From NCBI GenBank assembly GCA_964367095.1, contig CAYIXE010000001.1, positions 1 to 64,000 on the forward strand: a DNA stretch of 64,000 nt, read 5' to 3'. The stretch is from UBA927 sp964367095. Its GTDB lineage: Bacteria; Patescibacteriota; Microgenomatia; UBA10105; UBA927. A program made the position numbers and the translations under genes. Positions 23,706 to 32,963 of the stretch are shown one piece after another. How positions within the stretch are numbered: the first letter of the stretch is position 1; every line of letters starts with the position of its first letter. The notes under the pieces are model-generated. The model saw only the letters and a program-made list of their open reading frames with translations. It ran no database searches and was not told the DNA's origin.

Positions 23706-23958
23706 ACTGAAACTTTGGGAATAATTTCTCCAATCGAAGATCAGGCAATATCTTCAAAGAATCTGCCGAAACTTTTTCATCTTCAAAATAAAGCTCAATG
23801 GCTTCATTTAAATTTATAAGTGCCTCACTCATAGATTTTCCTTGGCTGGCTATATCAATTTCCACGGCTTTGGCTACAAACCATGCACCTTCACGCCAAA
23901 CGAGGGCATTCATTCCATAAGAGGCTATTTTTTGTTTTTTCTCTAATCGTTTCATCAT
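23698..23958 (-). CDS. hicB: HicB-type antitoxin
   Basis: An 86-residue partner of HicA. The partially degraded RNase H-like fold shows NALVWREGAWFVAKAVEIDI followed by ASQGKSMSEALINLNEAIEL, a standard HicB pattern. No HTH or ribbon-helix-helix domain is visible at the C terminus, so autorepression would need another factor or an undetected domain. The ATG at 23958 is preferred to 23985, because the longer start would place the -10 element inside the gene. The next ATG codon (23955) is an alternative. Confidence 0.88.
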   Translation of the reverse strand: MMKRLEKKQKIASYGMNALVWREGAWFVAKAVEIDIASQGKSMSEALINLNEAIELYFEDEKVSADSLKILPDLRLEKLFPKFQYA

Positions 23959-23966
23959 ATAATCGT

Positions 23967-23975
23967 AGTATATCA
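23967..23975 (-). promoter_or_regulatory. Extended -10 promoter of hicBA
   Basis: TGA-TATACT (23975-23967) overlaps the stop codon of the upstream membrane-protein gene. Eight bases follow before the ATG at 23958, so the message would have a leader of one or two bases or none. Confidence 0.55.
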
Positions 23976-25562
23976 CATCAAACAAGTCATTCTTCTTGCA
24001 TATTTACGATGAGCATAACGTACTTTGCGTATACCGAAAGCTAACAAAGAGAACAAACTGAGTAGTGATATCCCGTCGGCCAATAGCCGCAAGGGAGTCT
24101 CTTCAAATCTAACGATTAGTTGATGCTCTCCACTGGGCATATTCACATGGATAATACCGTCAGATTTATAGATGATAGTAGTTTCTTTACCGTCAACATA
24201 CGCTTTCCACCCGGGAAAATAGAGTATATTCGCTGAGACAGTGCTTTCTGTTTTAGCATTGATAGTCATCTCATAGGAAAGTGGGGTCTCTTTGTACACA
24301 TTTATAGCGGCATCCCCAGTGCTCGCTTGAAACCTTGTAGAAAACCGCTCTTTTTTCCATCCTGTCCATATTGTCGAGAAGCTATTACCTAAAGATGATG
24401 TGCCATCTGTAAATTCACGCCGAGAAAGGTAATGTGCATCATCCCGCTTTTCATACGTCACAGGCTTCATATATGAAAAACTTGCTATAAAAGCCAGAAC
24501 GGTGAGCCCCACCATAATCCATCGTGGTGTCACAGTGGTAAGAAGCGCTCCAAGATACCCAGTGGCAATGGTGGTAACCACCAATAATCTCCATGGATAC
24601 TGAATATTGCCCATAAGCGGCACGTATCGCCATAATGACAACGAGTACTCTGTCATACCAAAGATTGCAACCCCTACCACACAAAGAACGGGGAAAATTA
24701 TCGCTCGTAATGCTTTCTTTCTCACTGCCGCAAAAAAACTGATACATACGATAAGAAGCGACACGATGCCAATTTGATACGACATCTCATCAGCGGTAAT
24801 CCCTACACCCGAAAATCCCGTTCCCCACGATGGGAAGAGCAGCTGAAAAAGATCCGGAAAATGATCAGCATACGAAACACTATTTAAACCCACCATAAAA
24901 CGGCTCTCAACGAGTGCCGGCAGCCAAAAATACGTTGCTAACCCAATTCCCGTAACAATTACTAAGATGTTGCCTCGTTTGCGATACCATGTATACAAAA
25001 AAATAATTGGAATAAATATGAGCGCTGTAATATTGTGACTTACTATAATACCGGCTATCCCTATTGCTACACCAAAGGAAACACCATATTCTAACGCTGC
25101 AAGGGTTAACAACACAAAAGAAAGCGCCCACACCTCTCCTACTGATCCCCGTACATAAATATCCACAAACCAATACGGCACCATCGAACATATAATCGTA
25201 CCTATAAGTGCTGGCTTTTTTCCAAACACTTTACGTAACCACAAAAAACACCAAAGTATAGCCGTAAGATACCCTGTAGCCAAGGTCAGCTTCACGCTGT
25301 CGACAAACGTCGCGCCCAATGCATGGAATAAACTTCCTATATAGTTAGGGAATGGATAATGAAAAAGAAAAAGCGGTAAGCCGTATCCACTATTTAAATC
25401 AGGCGCCCATCGAGGAAATACATACCCTTGAGACAACATCTTATAAAACTGCCAGAAACGAATAATATGATACTCTCCGTCATGCGTCGGGATAAATCGA
25501 GCACCAAAAAGCCATTGCGATGCAAATATTGCCGGAATAAGCGCGAGCAATAAAAATTTCAT
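23973..25562 (-). CDS. PTPS-related membrane protein (GT-C-like)
   Basis: A 529-residue membrane protein with about eleven hydrophobic segments, matching the family called 6-pyruvoyl-tetrahydropterin synthase-related; nothing indicates pterin chemistry. THDGEYHIIRFWQFYK in the first outer loop, RGSVGEVWALSF, VSHNITAL, PALVESRF and QYPWRLL are its ordered family blocks. The soluble C-terminal module begins at LYFPGWKAYVDGK and is followed by PSGEHQLIVRFEETPLR and a final helix. The fold is expected to resemble GT-C transferases that use polyprenyl-phosphate sugars on the outer face. The stop codon overlaps the hicBA promoter. Confidence 0.78.
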   Translation of the reverse strand: MKFLLLALIPAIFASQWLFGARFIPTHDGEYHIIRFWQFYKMLSQGYVFPRWAPDLNSGYGLPLFLFHYPFPNYIGSLFHALGATFVDSVKLTLATGYLTAILWCFLWLRKVFGKKPALIGTIICSMVPYWFVDIYVRGSVGEVWALSFVLLTLAALEYGVSFGVAIGIAGIIVSHNITALIFIPIIFLYTWYRKRGNILVIVTGIGLATYFWLPALVESRFMVGLNSVSYADHFPDLFQLLFPSWGTGFSGVGITADEMSYQIGIVSLLIVCISFFAAVRKKALRAIIFPVLCVVGVAIFGMTEYSLSLWRYVPLMGNIQYPWRLLVVTTIATGYLGALLTTVTPRWIMVGLTVLAFIASFSYMKPVTYEKRDDAHYLSRREFTDGTSSLGNSFSTIWTGWKKERFSTRFQASTGDAAINVYKETPLSYEMTINAKTESTVSANILYFPGWKAYVDGKETTIIYKSDGIIHVNMPSGEHQLIVRFEETPLRLLADGISLLSLFSLLAFGIRKVRYAHRKYARRMTCLM

Positions 25563-26683
25563 CGTTTGTTCACAAAAATTTTATACCAAAAACTATAACA
25601 AGCCAACGGCATCCATGTCACAAAAAGCCGTATCATGGGTCCTGTGCCTCCATATTCTCTCGTCGCTATCCACGGCAAATACCGCAGCATTAATCCAAAG
25701 CTTAACATATACGCGGCTCCATGAATAAAGGATCTTTTGCCCATAGGCAACAGTGATACAAATACAAGAAACCATATGGCGTACCACGGATACATTTCTT
25801 CCCGAAGGGGGGTTAATAAAAAAACGCCAAACATACAAATTCCTACAAACAAAGCACGCTTTTCGTCTGATAAGTGACGAAAAAAAATAAAAAGCGGCAA
25901 CACCACTATAGTTGCTCCTTTCACCAATACCGAGGAGAGCATAAAACCCAATCCCATAATCCATACTGCTAACTGCGTATTACGCCAAAGATAAATTCCA
26001 TAAAGAAGGAGAGCCATCATAAATGTATCATTATGGCCAGATACAAATGTCTCAATAATCACAAGCGGATTAAACGCAAAAAATAAGACGTTTCGCACGT
26101 TCTTTGTCATCCGATAAATAAGAACTCCTATCGCTACATACGAGCTGATTACCAACAATTTAAATGTGTACAACGCGACCAATACATTACCAAAAGAAAG
26201 TACGTACGGAATCCACGTGGCAAGTATCCATATTGGCCCGTACAGTGCGAGTTTATTGGCGGCTCTGGTAAACCCAAGCATCGGCTCACCGAGAAATTCA
26301 GTCGGCATCACAAGATAGGGATTTTCGTGATAAAAAAATGCAACCTTTGCCGTAAGAATGTAGTTAAAAATGTCATGAGACAATGCAGGGTATGATAAGA
26401 AAAAGATACAACCTATCAATAACAAAAATTTCCAATATGTTTTTAGCGTTGGTAGCGTCTGTATCCTAATAATCAATGCATACAAGATAAACAAAATGAA
26501 AACAAAAATTATATATATAATCGCGGCAACAATCGGCGTTTTATACACGATGTGAGTCAACGAATTGAGGACTGATAATGCCCACGGATGCGTCGAGATA
26601 CTAAAATTTGGATCAACGAACCCAAATGAAAAAAGTGAAAATAAGAATCCGACTACTGCAAACCAAACAAGTATTGCTTTCAT
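25559..26683 (-). CDS. MptB/GT87-like membrane glycosyltransferase
   Basis: A 374-residue protein with about ten membrane segments. HDIFNYILTAKV and YHENPYLVMP, then GPIWILATWIPY and NPLVIIETFVSGHNDTFM, are typical of polyprenol-phosphate-mannose-dependent mannosyltransferases of the MptB/GT87 type. The Asp in HDIF is in the expected catalytic position of the first outer loop. It is paralogous to the protein at 61461-62609 over its full length. It overlaps the PTPS-related gene downstream by 4 nt. Mannose as the sugar is a family-based guess. Confidence 0.78.
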   Translation of the reverse strand: MKAILVWFAVVGFLFSLFSFGFVDPNFSISTHPWALSVLNSLTHIVYKTPIVAAIIYIIFVFILFILYALIIRIQTLPTLKTYWKFLLLIGCIFFLSYPALSHDIFNYILTAKVAFFYHENPYLVMPTEFLGEPMLGFTRAANKLALYGPIWILATWIPYVLSFGNVLVALYTFKLLVISSYVAIGVLIYRMTKNVRNVLFFAFNPLVIIETFVSGHNDTFMMALLLYGIYLWRNTQLAVWIMGLGFMLSSVLVKGATIVVLPLFIFFRHLSDEKRALFVGICMFGVFLLTPLREEMYPWYAIWFLVFVSLLPMGKRSFIHGAAYMLSFGLMLRYLPWIATREYGGTGPMIRLFVTWMPLACYSFWYKIFVNKR

Positions 26684-26684
26684 A

Positions 26685-27218
26685 TTATGGATTCATACTA
26701 TTCTCCCGTATATTTTGACGAAGCTTTATAGAAGCAGTCAACCGCTCATGAATGGATAACACCGTTGAGGAAATTTTTTCCGGTGTCCATATAAATTCTG
26801 GAGGCAATTCTCTATATAACTTTGTAAGTAACTTCTCGTGAGTGCTCATCTGTTCTTTTAATGATGCAACAACCAATGACATATTTTTCTTTTCCGCTTT
26901 TCCCGATTGAATACGTTCTGGTAGCTGAATAATTTCATTGTCAGAATGATTCAAGGCATCAAATGCCAATAAATATTGTTTGTACTCAAATAATATTTTC
27001 GCTTCAACCAGATATTTATCTGCCATGTTCATGATATGTTTTGCCTGCGCGATACTCCCAAAACTCCAATATCGTTTCACATGATCCAAGACGCGTGATA
27101 CTCTATACATTTTATTTCCGGGCATAGCTGATGGATATGGGAGCACATATTCAGAAAATACAAGCGAAGGTGTGGAAAAAATTAAAGTCAAAAGAAAAAA
27201 TGAAAGGAAATACTTCAT
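26685..27218 (-). CDS. Secreted or membrane-anchored DUF5667-like protein
   Basis: A 177-residue protein starting with a clear signal-like segment, MKYFLSFFLLTLIFSTPSLV. LPYPSAMPGNKMYRVSRVLD follows, close to the LPYPGxLPDxPLY pattern of DUF5667. The rest is helical and charged, with several heptad-like stretches (AKHIMNMADKYLVEAKILFE). The ATG at 27218 begins just after the upstream GT2 stop; 27281 would overlap by 62 nt and hide the signal peptide. The function of the family is unknown; its location suggests an extracytoplasmic partner of the glycan machinery. Confidence 0.7.
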   Translation of the reverse strand: MKYFLSFFLLTLIFSTPSLVFSEYVLPYPSAMPGNKMYRVSRVLDHVKRYWSFGSIAQAKHIMNMADKYLVEAKILFEYKQYLLAFDALNHSDNEIIQLPERIQSGKAEKKNMSLVVASLKEQMSTHEKLLTKLYRELPPEFIWTPEKISSTVLSIHERLTASIKLRQNIRENSMNP

Positions 27219-27219
27219 A

Positions 27220-27990
27220 TCACGATGCAGACATAAACTTTTTGTATGCCATAGGAAAATGGATGCTCGAGAATAGCGCAAACTGAAACCCCTGCCATCC
27301 GTCTACAAACCCCTTATGGCGAAGATAGATCGAAAAAAACGTACCAATCGGTTTGACCAAACAATACGATAAAAATAAATTAAACGTGGGTGTTTTATAT
27401 ATCTTTCGCAAATCTAGAGCTGTAAGCGAGGTATACGTGTCTGCCTTTGCCCAGTATTCCTCAAGAGTATTGTTGGTGTAATGCAAAAGCGGTTCTTTAA
27501 GCGTTCCGATCTCTCCATCTATGACAATCTGTTCATGTACTGACTTGCAAGGTAACATGCCTTTACCCCTTTTAAACAATCGAACAAGATAGTCAGGATA
27601 CTGTCCGCCTTTGGAAAGCCATTTGCCAATGAAGAAATTTTTGCGCGGCATTTGATACCCGGCATTTGTATTCTTTTTCTTTATTACTGACAGAATTTCG
27701 GCGCGAAGCTTTGGGCTTATGACTTCATCAGCGTCCAACTGCAATATCCAATCGCTCTTGCATGCATCTATGGCATACTGCTTATTGATATGAAACATCG
27801 CTGGATTATCTCGTTTAGAAATGTTCGCACCATACTTCTTTGCAATTTCAAGAGTTCCGTCAGTTGATCCGCCATCGACCAAGACTATTTCATCAACCCA
27901 CGAAACTACAGAGGCTAAACATGCTTCTAATTTAATAACTTCGTTATATGTAGCAATTGCCACTGATAATGTTACCTTCTTTTTTGCCAT
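27220..27990 (-). CDS. WaaE/KdtX-like family 2 glycosyltransferase
   Basis: A 256-residue GT2. LSVAIATYNEVIKLEACLAS, VDGGSTDGTLEIA and the metal-binding LQLDADEVIS are typical of the LPS core beta-1,4-glucosyltransferase-like group. RLFKRGKGMLPCKSVHEQIV is the acceptor-site block with HEQ. A hydrophobic C-terminal region (FLSYCLVKPIGTFFSIYL) followed by KGFVDGWQGF matches the proteins at 51937-52734 and 53626-54546. The three form one subfamily. The gene overlaps the PTPS-related gene upstream by 19 nt. Confidence 0.83.
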   Translation of the reverse strand: MAKKKVTLSVAIATYNEVIKLEACLASVVSWVDEIVLVDGGSTDGTLEIAKKYGANISKRDNPAMFHINKQYAIDACKSDWILQLDADEVISPKLRAEILSVIKKKNTNAGYQMPRKNFFIGKWLSKGGQYPDYLVRLFKRGKGMLPCKSVHEQIVIDGEIGTLKEPLLHYTNNTLEEYWAKADTYTSLTALDLRKIYKTPTFNLFLSYCLVKPIGTFFSIYLRHKGFVDGWQGFQFALFSSIHFPMAYKKFMSAS

Positions 27991-29654
27991 AACCGCATTG
28001 TAACAAGAAACCCCAAGAGTACAAAAATACCACCTATAGAAATCCAGTTAGAGAGTTTTCGAAACTTTGTATCGGAAAATATAATTTCAACATCATGCAC
28101 TCCCTCGGGAACATCAAATGTTAACAGTCCTCGATAATTAGGGTTTTGAAATTCAATAGGAACGCGCGTTTTATCGACAAATACTTCCCAATTGGGAAAA
28201 TAAAGCGTATTTTCGACAAATTTCATGGATGTTGATGAAGAAACAGCATATGAATGATATGTGCTATTTCTACGTCCGACTTCAATAGTCACATCCTTTC
28301 CACTGATTAGCTCAATCGGCGCTTTGGCTCTCGTTTCCATAAAACGAATAGACCAAATCGGTGAACTTTCTCCTGTATCCGTAGTGCCGTTATAGACGCT
28401 GGTGAAATTACTGTCAGGCATCGATACATACTCTTTTGCGTGCCACATGGGAATGGTTCCGACAATTGCGATAGTACACAATAATCCCATCATCCATATC
28501 TTCTCTTTTTTAGAAACTATACTTATCCCAATAGCACCAACAATCGACGTTGCAAATACTGCAACACTCATCAGCCGCCAAGGAAATTGAAACTTTTGCA
28601 GAAGCGATATCGATTGCCAAACAGGCAACGCTGCATTGGTCATAAGGAAAAGTGAGAAAATAAATATGGCGACTGCCGCTATAGTGAATATCTGCATTTT
28701 TCGATTCGCTTTGGAAAACTTCACCAAGACCAATACCAACCCCAGAAGCTGTGCCACACCAAGGCTCTTACTAAACTCATTTCCACCCCCATAGTTCCAC
28801 GCTGACCACAGAAACCACCGCAGCGGCACAAATCGAGTCTGAAAATCTCCGACGGTCACGATATCTCGAAGCGTATATTTCCCCTCAACAAATGCAGGTA
28901 TCCAAAAAAATGCTGATAATATGAACCCAAGTGTAATACAGATAACGCTTGTGATGAAAAACCGACGTTTATCTTTTGACTCATAGACAAAAAGGTATAA
29001 AGCGTAGACACCTGCTATAGGCAAAAACATAATACTCAATGCATTATGTGAAAGAATTAATCCCGCCACACCCAACGCAACTATAACCTCCGCCTTTATT
29101 ATTCTCATATATCGATATATGAGAATTTTGGGAGTATCAAAAGATTGCTTAGCTAACATATAAAGTCCAAACATCACAAACGGTAAAAAAATAAAAGCCA
29201 TATGTTCCCCAATCGCCCCGCGAATATAGATATCGACAAACCGATAGGGAGCAAATCCATAAAGGATAGCCGCTGTAATCCCCGCTTCCATGCCCCATGC
29301 GGCATTAACCCACAGAAACATGGCAAACATGCTTGCAATAAACCCAAATGCAAAAACGAGCTTGACACTTTCTACCAATGAAAATCCAATCGTATGAAAC
29401 GCTGACGCGATGTAGGATGGCAGCGGATACAAAAACATCATCACCGGATGCCCGTATCCCCAATTAAGGTTGCCAGCCCATCGCGGAACAAGGTTGCCTT
29501 CAGAAAGTGATTGATAGAAGTTGGCAATCCTTGCCACATGATCCTTACCATCATGCGTTATGGGCAATCCTGAGTTAAACAAGTCAAAAAGGGGCAAGAT
29601 GGAAACAATAAGAAGTACGAACCAGATAACCAAGAGTGGAAGTAATCGCTTCAT
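27972..29654 (-). CDS. PTPS-related membrane protein carrying an internal palindrome
   Basis: A 560-residue GT-C-like protein with about twelve membrane segments. Its blocks are PITHDGKDHVARIANFY, RGAIGEHMAFIFLP, ILSHNALSIM, PAFVEGKYTLRDIV, FQFPWRLMSV and the C-terminal LYFPNWEVFVD with PEGVHDVEIIFSDTKFR. Compared with its paralogues it has about ten extra residues around 177-185 (ILIYRYMRI). These are encoded by the 26-bp palindrome at 29101-29126, so the insertion seems to come from a repeat. It starts with a 4-nt overlap with the GT39-like gene upstream. Confidence 0.78.
   Translation of the reverse strand: MKRLLPLLVIWFVLLIVSILPLFDLFNSGLPITHDGKDHVARIANFYQSLSEGNLVPRWAGNLNWGYGHPVMMFLYPLPSYIASAFHTIGFSLVESVKLVFAFGFIASMFAMFLWVNAAWGMEAGITAAILYGFAPYRFVDIYIRGAIGEHMAFIFLPFVMFGLYMLAKQSFDTPKILIYRYMRIIKAEVIVALGVAGLILSHNALSIMFLPIAGVYALYLFVYESKDKRRFFITSVICITLGFILSAFFWIPAFVEGKYTLRDIVTVGDFQTRFVPLRWFLWSAWNYGGGNEFSKSLGVAQLLGLVLVLVKFSKANRKMQIFTIAAVAIFIFSLFLMTNAALPVWQSISLLQKFQFPWRLMSVAVFATSIVGAIGISIVSKKEKIWMMGLLCTIAIVGTIPMWHAKEYVSMPDSNFTSVYNGTTDTGESSPIWSIRFMETRAKAPIELISGKDVTIEVGRRNSTYHSYAVSSSTSMKFVENTLYFPNWEVFVDKTRVPIEFQNPNYRGLLTFDVPEGVHDVEIIFSDTKFRKLSNWISIGGIFVLLGFLVTMRLWQKRR
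29101..29126. repeat. 26-bp perfect palindrome inside a coding region
   Basis: The half ATTCTCATATATC is mirrored exactly around the CG at 29113-29114. The central 18 bp, TCAT-A-TATCGATA-T-ATGA, match the central 18 bp of the TrpR-gene palindromes at 16 positions. It keeps the reading frame and adds residues absent from paralogues. Confidence 0.75.
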
Positions 29655-31294
29655 AACGTAAATGCAATAATTGCTTCTTTCCCGTCAAGATTCTTAAATA
29701 TATTTACCACGCGTTTTTGCGTAGGCGCATCTTTACTATCAGCAATATACAGCGTATCAGCTTTGAGCACTTCTGTAGACCAGTTTATTGAGCGAAATTC
29801 CACATTCCCAAATCTATGCGGCTTGTCATATCCGCCTGACACACTGCCGCCGAGTGTTTGATAGAGGTTAGGATCAAACGATGAATAAAAAAGGTAAAAC
29901 ATATACGACTGGTACAAATTGCCGTTATTTGAAAAGACGATTTGTTTATATTCATTTTTCGTTCCCTGTACAAAAGCCATCGTATCTTCCATGGCATACT
30001 GAAACGAATCTGATTGTGTACGAGGAAACGTTATAAAATACCCTTTTCCAAACTGCATGAGGCTTAATAAAATAATTCCTCCTACGATAATCCATCGCGT
30101 CCACGTAAATTTTCTTGCGACATACCATAATTCCAACACGCCGACCCCGCTTAATAACGCCAATGGAGGAAGCCATGTAAAGCTGCGCATTGCGTGTGGC
30201 GCTTGGGTTGTAATCGCGGCGGGCAATGGGCCTGAAAGTCCCCACACCAATAAAAAAAGCAGTACACGAAAATCTATATTACTAAAAACAATAAGATAAA
30301 TAAGCCCCACAAGTATACTTACCAATTCCCATGAATACAAAAGGCCCATATTCGGTACTTTGTGTGCTTCCCGTTCGCTTCCCATAAATAACCATGATGG
30401 GACAAAGTGAGAAAAGTAATTACTGGCAAAAACTCGTGCCATAACTACTTTACGATTATGTATTATCTTTCCTATAACGTCGTTAGAACTTTTTGCAATT
30501 TGTAAGGCTTGAAACGCTTGTGTATACACTGGGGCATCGACAGAGAATGCACTCGTACCTTTAAGCCTGCTCAATCCCTCACCGGTAACCGTTACATACA
30601 CAGCAGGAAGTACAATAAGAAGAAATACACCTGCTGATATACACACCACTTTTATATGTTTTACGCATTCTTTCCAATACATTGCGCCAAATGCTATAAG
30701 AAGAATTGGAGTGATGAGTTTTTGGCTTTGATACCCATGAAGTGAGACGCCAAACAATATTGATGCCCACAAAAGATACCATTGTTTTTTTTCTATAATA
30801 AACACACACAGTGCGTACACTCCCGCAAGCGTTAACGTAAATCCTAAATTCGCTTCATGTCCTAAACGGGAAATGTAAATATGCCACGGCGATATTGCCA
30901 TAAGAAACGATACTGCCTCACCTAAATATCGTAATCGGCTGTTATACCGCGAAAAAAGCTTACCGAGACAAAACATCAGATACACAGCAAAAAGCGACAA
31001 AATTATAGATGGAAATCGAACAGCTAAAGATGAAAGACCCATAAATTTTACAAACGGGATGACAATGTATACGTACATCGAAGGACGCCAATCATCATAC
31101 GCGCGAAGAAGAAGCGGCAATCTATACCCGTATTCATCTTTGCCCGTCGTAAGTATGGAATATGCGTTATAGCCGATGGAAACTTCGTCAAGAGAAGGTG
31201 AAGGCGGCACAATAGCCAATGCATATAGCCGCAAAAATGCTGAAAGAAGTAAAATGAACGTGAAACCTAAATATGTACGATTAAACATAGACAT
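29651..31294 (-). CDS. GT39/ArnT-like membrane glycosyltransferase
   Basis: A 547-residue protein with about twelve membrane segments. The first outer loop has PPSPSLDEVSIGYNAYSI; its Asp-Glu pair is the catalytic position of GT39 enzymes. TGKDEYGYRLPLLLRAYDDW follows. SPWHIYISRLGHEANLG is a second family block. The soluble C-terminal end includes SSFDPNLYQTLGGSVSGG and FGNVEFRSINW. It is the last of three tandem paralogues (with 31300-32961 and 32964-34568). It probably transfers sugar from polyprenyl phosphate to an exported glycan or protein. Confidence 0.8.
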   Translation of the reverse strand: MSMFNRTYLGFTFILLLSAFLRLYALAIVPPSPSLDEVSIGYNAYSILTTGKDEYGYRLPLLLRAYDDWRPSMYVYIVIPFVKFMGLSSLAVRFPSIILSLFAVYLMFCLGKLFSRYNSRLRYLGEAVSFLMAISPWHIYISRLGHEANLGFTLTLAGVYALCVFIIEKKQWYLLWASILFGVSLHGYQSQKLITPILLIAFGAMYWKECVKHIKVVCISAGVFLLIVLPAVYVTVTGEGLSRLKGTSAFSVDAPVYTQAFQALQIAKSSNDVIGKIIHNRKVVMARVFASNYFSHFVPSWLFMGSEREAHKVPNMGLLYSWELVSILVGLIYLIVFSNIDFRVLLFLLVWGLSGPLPAAITTQAPHAMRSFTWLPPLALLSGVGVLELWYVARKFTWTRWIIVGGIILLSLMQFGKGYFITFPRTQSDSFQYAMEDTMAFVQGTKNEYKQIVFSNNGNLYQSYMFYLFYSSFDPNLYQTLGGSVSGGYDKPHRFGNVEFRSINWSTEVLKADTLYIADSKDAPTQKRVVNIFKNLDGKEAIIAFTL

Positions 31295-31299
31295 GCCTT

Positions 31300-32961
31300 T
31301 TACTCTGCAATTCGTATCGCCTCAAATCCATTAAGAAATGAAATTCTGTATATGGGATCTGTACTAATTTCCCGCGGTGTTCCTACATACAAAATTGAAC
31401 CGTCGTGCAATTCATTAGGCCAGTTAATAGGCCGAAATTCATACACATCAAATTTATTTCTCACCTCAGCAAATCCACCCGACGCTGTACCGCCTCCAGC
31501 TAGATATAATCTGGGATCATATTTCATAAAAAATAAATAGAACATGTGCGGTTGTTCTAATTTCGTAGACACAACTATCTTCTTATACTTTGATTTATGC
31601 GCCTCTGTATACTCGACTGCTTGTTTGTATCCATATTGCCAAAATTGTGAATACTCAATATTCATGTGCGAATAGTACATATGAAAGTAATAGCCGATGT
31701 TACATATTGCAGCAACAAAACTAGAAACGATAATGACGAACACAACGAGTCTCATTTGTTTTGTGACATGCTTAATCGTTTCTTTTCCATACATATACGC
31801 GCTGTATAAACCAAAGGCAGTAAAAACCTGAAGTAGCGGCAATGTGACAAGAGTTCTTATCGCGTGAGGAGTTTCAGACGTGGGAGATGCAGCGATGGGG
31901 GCTAAAAGAAGCCAGCCAAAAAGCAAATTTCGTATAACCCCTCCGCGCTTTATCACCACTACCATGCCCCACAATAAAAATGGCAGCTCCCAAAGGTACA
32001 AAAGTCCCGTATCAGGCGCATGATGTCTATCGTTGTCCCCGCTTAAAAACAACCATTTGAGAGAAAAGTGCGACAAATATCCTTCTGCAATTGTTTTTAT
32101 ATAGACGATTCTTCTGTTCTCCCAAATTAATCCCATCAGATTTCCGTTTTGTAGATCATCCTCTAACTTTGATACGCTTTTAGCGAGTAACCCCGTCTGA
32201 TCAGAGAGACTGCTAGTGCCTTTGAGCCGCGTAAGTCCGTCTTTTCCAAAAACGACGGGTAATAATGGACCGACGATAATAATTCCTATAAATATCGATA
32301 CCAATACATATTTCCACTTTGAAAGAAATTTCTTAAAAAACACTATGAATGCCAAAAGTATAAGAAGTGGTATAAATACGCGCTGACTATGATACGCGTA
32401 AAATCCTAAGCCCAAAATAAGCGCCGATACCGGCATATATTTTCCGTTTGTCAAAGACTTCAGAAGAAAATAAAGACCCCAAATATTCAGCGTTACCCCA
32501 ATATTAGCTTCAAATGCAATGCGCGAAAATTGCAAATGCCACGGGGAAATTGCCAACAAAAACATAACCATAAACGGCAAAACGGCAGTAATATCTGTGT
32601 ATTTTCTTTTTTGTGTCTCAATAAGACTTAAAAGTGCGACCGTAAGAAAATATGCGCCTATAACACCCAACACGCCATTTATAGCTGCCGGTAGACGAAC
32701 ACTATACGTAGACAATCCCAAATACTTCACCGTTGGGATCGCAAGATATGCATAAAGCGGCGGTTTATAATCATCAAATGATCGAAGTGCCAGGGGCCAC
32801 CGCGTCCCGTACTCATCTTTGCCAGTTTTAAGCAACGAATATGCGTTGTATCCTAACGCCGCTTCATCCCAATCAGGGCTTGGCGGCACGACGCCTAACT
32901 GCCAAAACCGTAGTATTGCGGCAAGTATGACAATTGATATAAGTATTAATGTTTTTTTCAT
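31300..32961 (-). CDS. GT39/ArnT-like membrane glycosyltransferase
   Basis: A 553-residue member, middle gene of the tandem trio. The catalytic loop is PPSPDWDEAALGYNAYSL, then TGKDEYGTRWPLALRSFDDY. SPWHLQFSRIAFEANIG is the second block. The C terminus has KYDPRLYLAGGGTASGG and FDVYEFRPINW. Eleven to twelve hydrophobic segments are visible. It lies 5 nt from the next gene and 2 nt from the previous one. Among the trio its N-terminal half is closest to the protein at 29651-31294, consistent with local duplication. Confidence 0.8.
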   Translation of the reverse strand: MKKTLILISIVILAAILRFWQLGVVPPSPDWDEAALGYNAYSLLKTGKDEYGTRWPLALRSFDDYKPPLYAYLAIPTVKYLGLSTYSVRLPAAINGVLGVIGAYFLTVALLSLIETQKRKYTDITAVLPFMVMFLLAISPWHLQFSRIAFEANIGVTLNIWGLYFLLKSLTNGKYMPVSALILGLGFYAYHSQRVFIPLLILLAFIVFFKKFLSKWKYVLVSIFIGIIIVGPLLPVVFGKDGLTRLKGTSSLSDQTGLLAKSVSKLEDDLQNGNLMGLIWENRRIVYIKTIAEGYLSHFSLKWLFLSGDNDRHHAPDTGLLYLWELPFLLWGMVVVIKRGGVIRNLLFGWLLLAPIAASPTSETPHAIRTLVTLPLLQVFTAFGLYSAYMYGKETIKHVTKQMRLVVFVIIVSSFVAAICNIGYYFHMYYSHMNIEYSQFWQYGYKQAVEYTEAHKSKYKKIVVSTKLEQPHMFYLFFMKYDPRLYLAGGGTASGGFAEVRNKFDVYEFRPINWPNELHDGSILYVGTPREISTDPIYRISFLNGFEAIRIAE

Positions 32962-32963
32962 GG

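Noticed and set aside
23973..25562. Pterin biosynthesis role suggested by the family name PTPS-related
   Set aside because: The protein is an integral membrane protein with no pterin synthase motif. The name comes from a domain label and context points to glycans.
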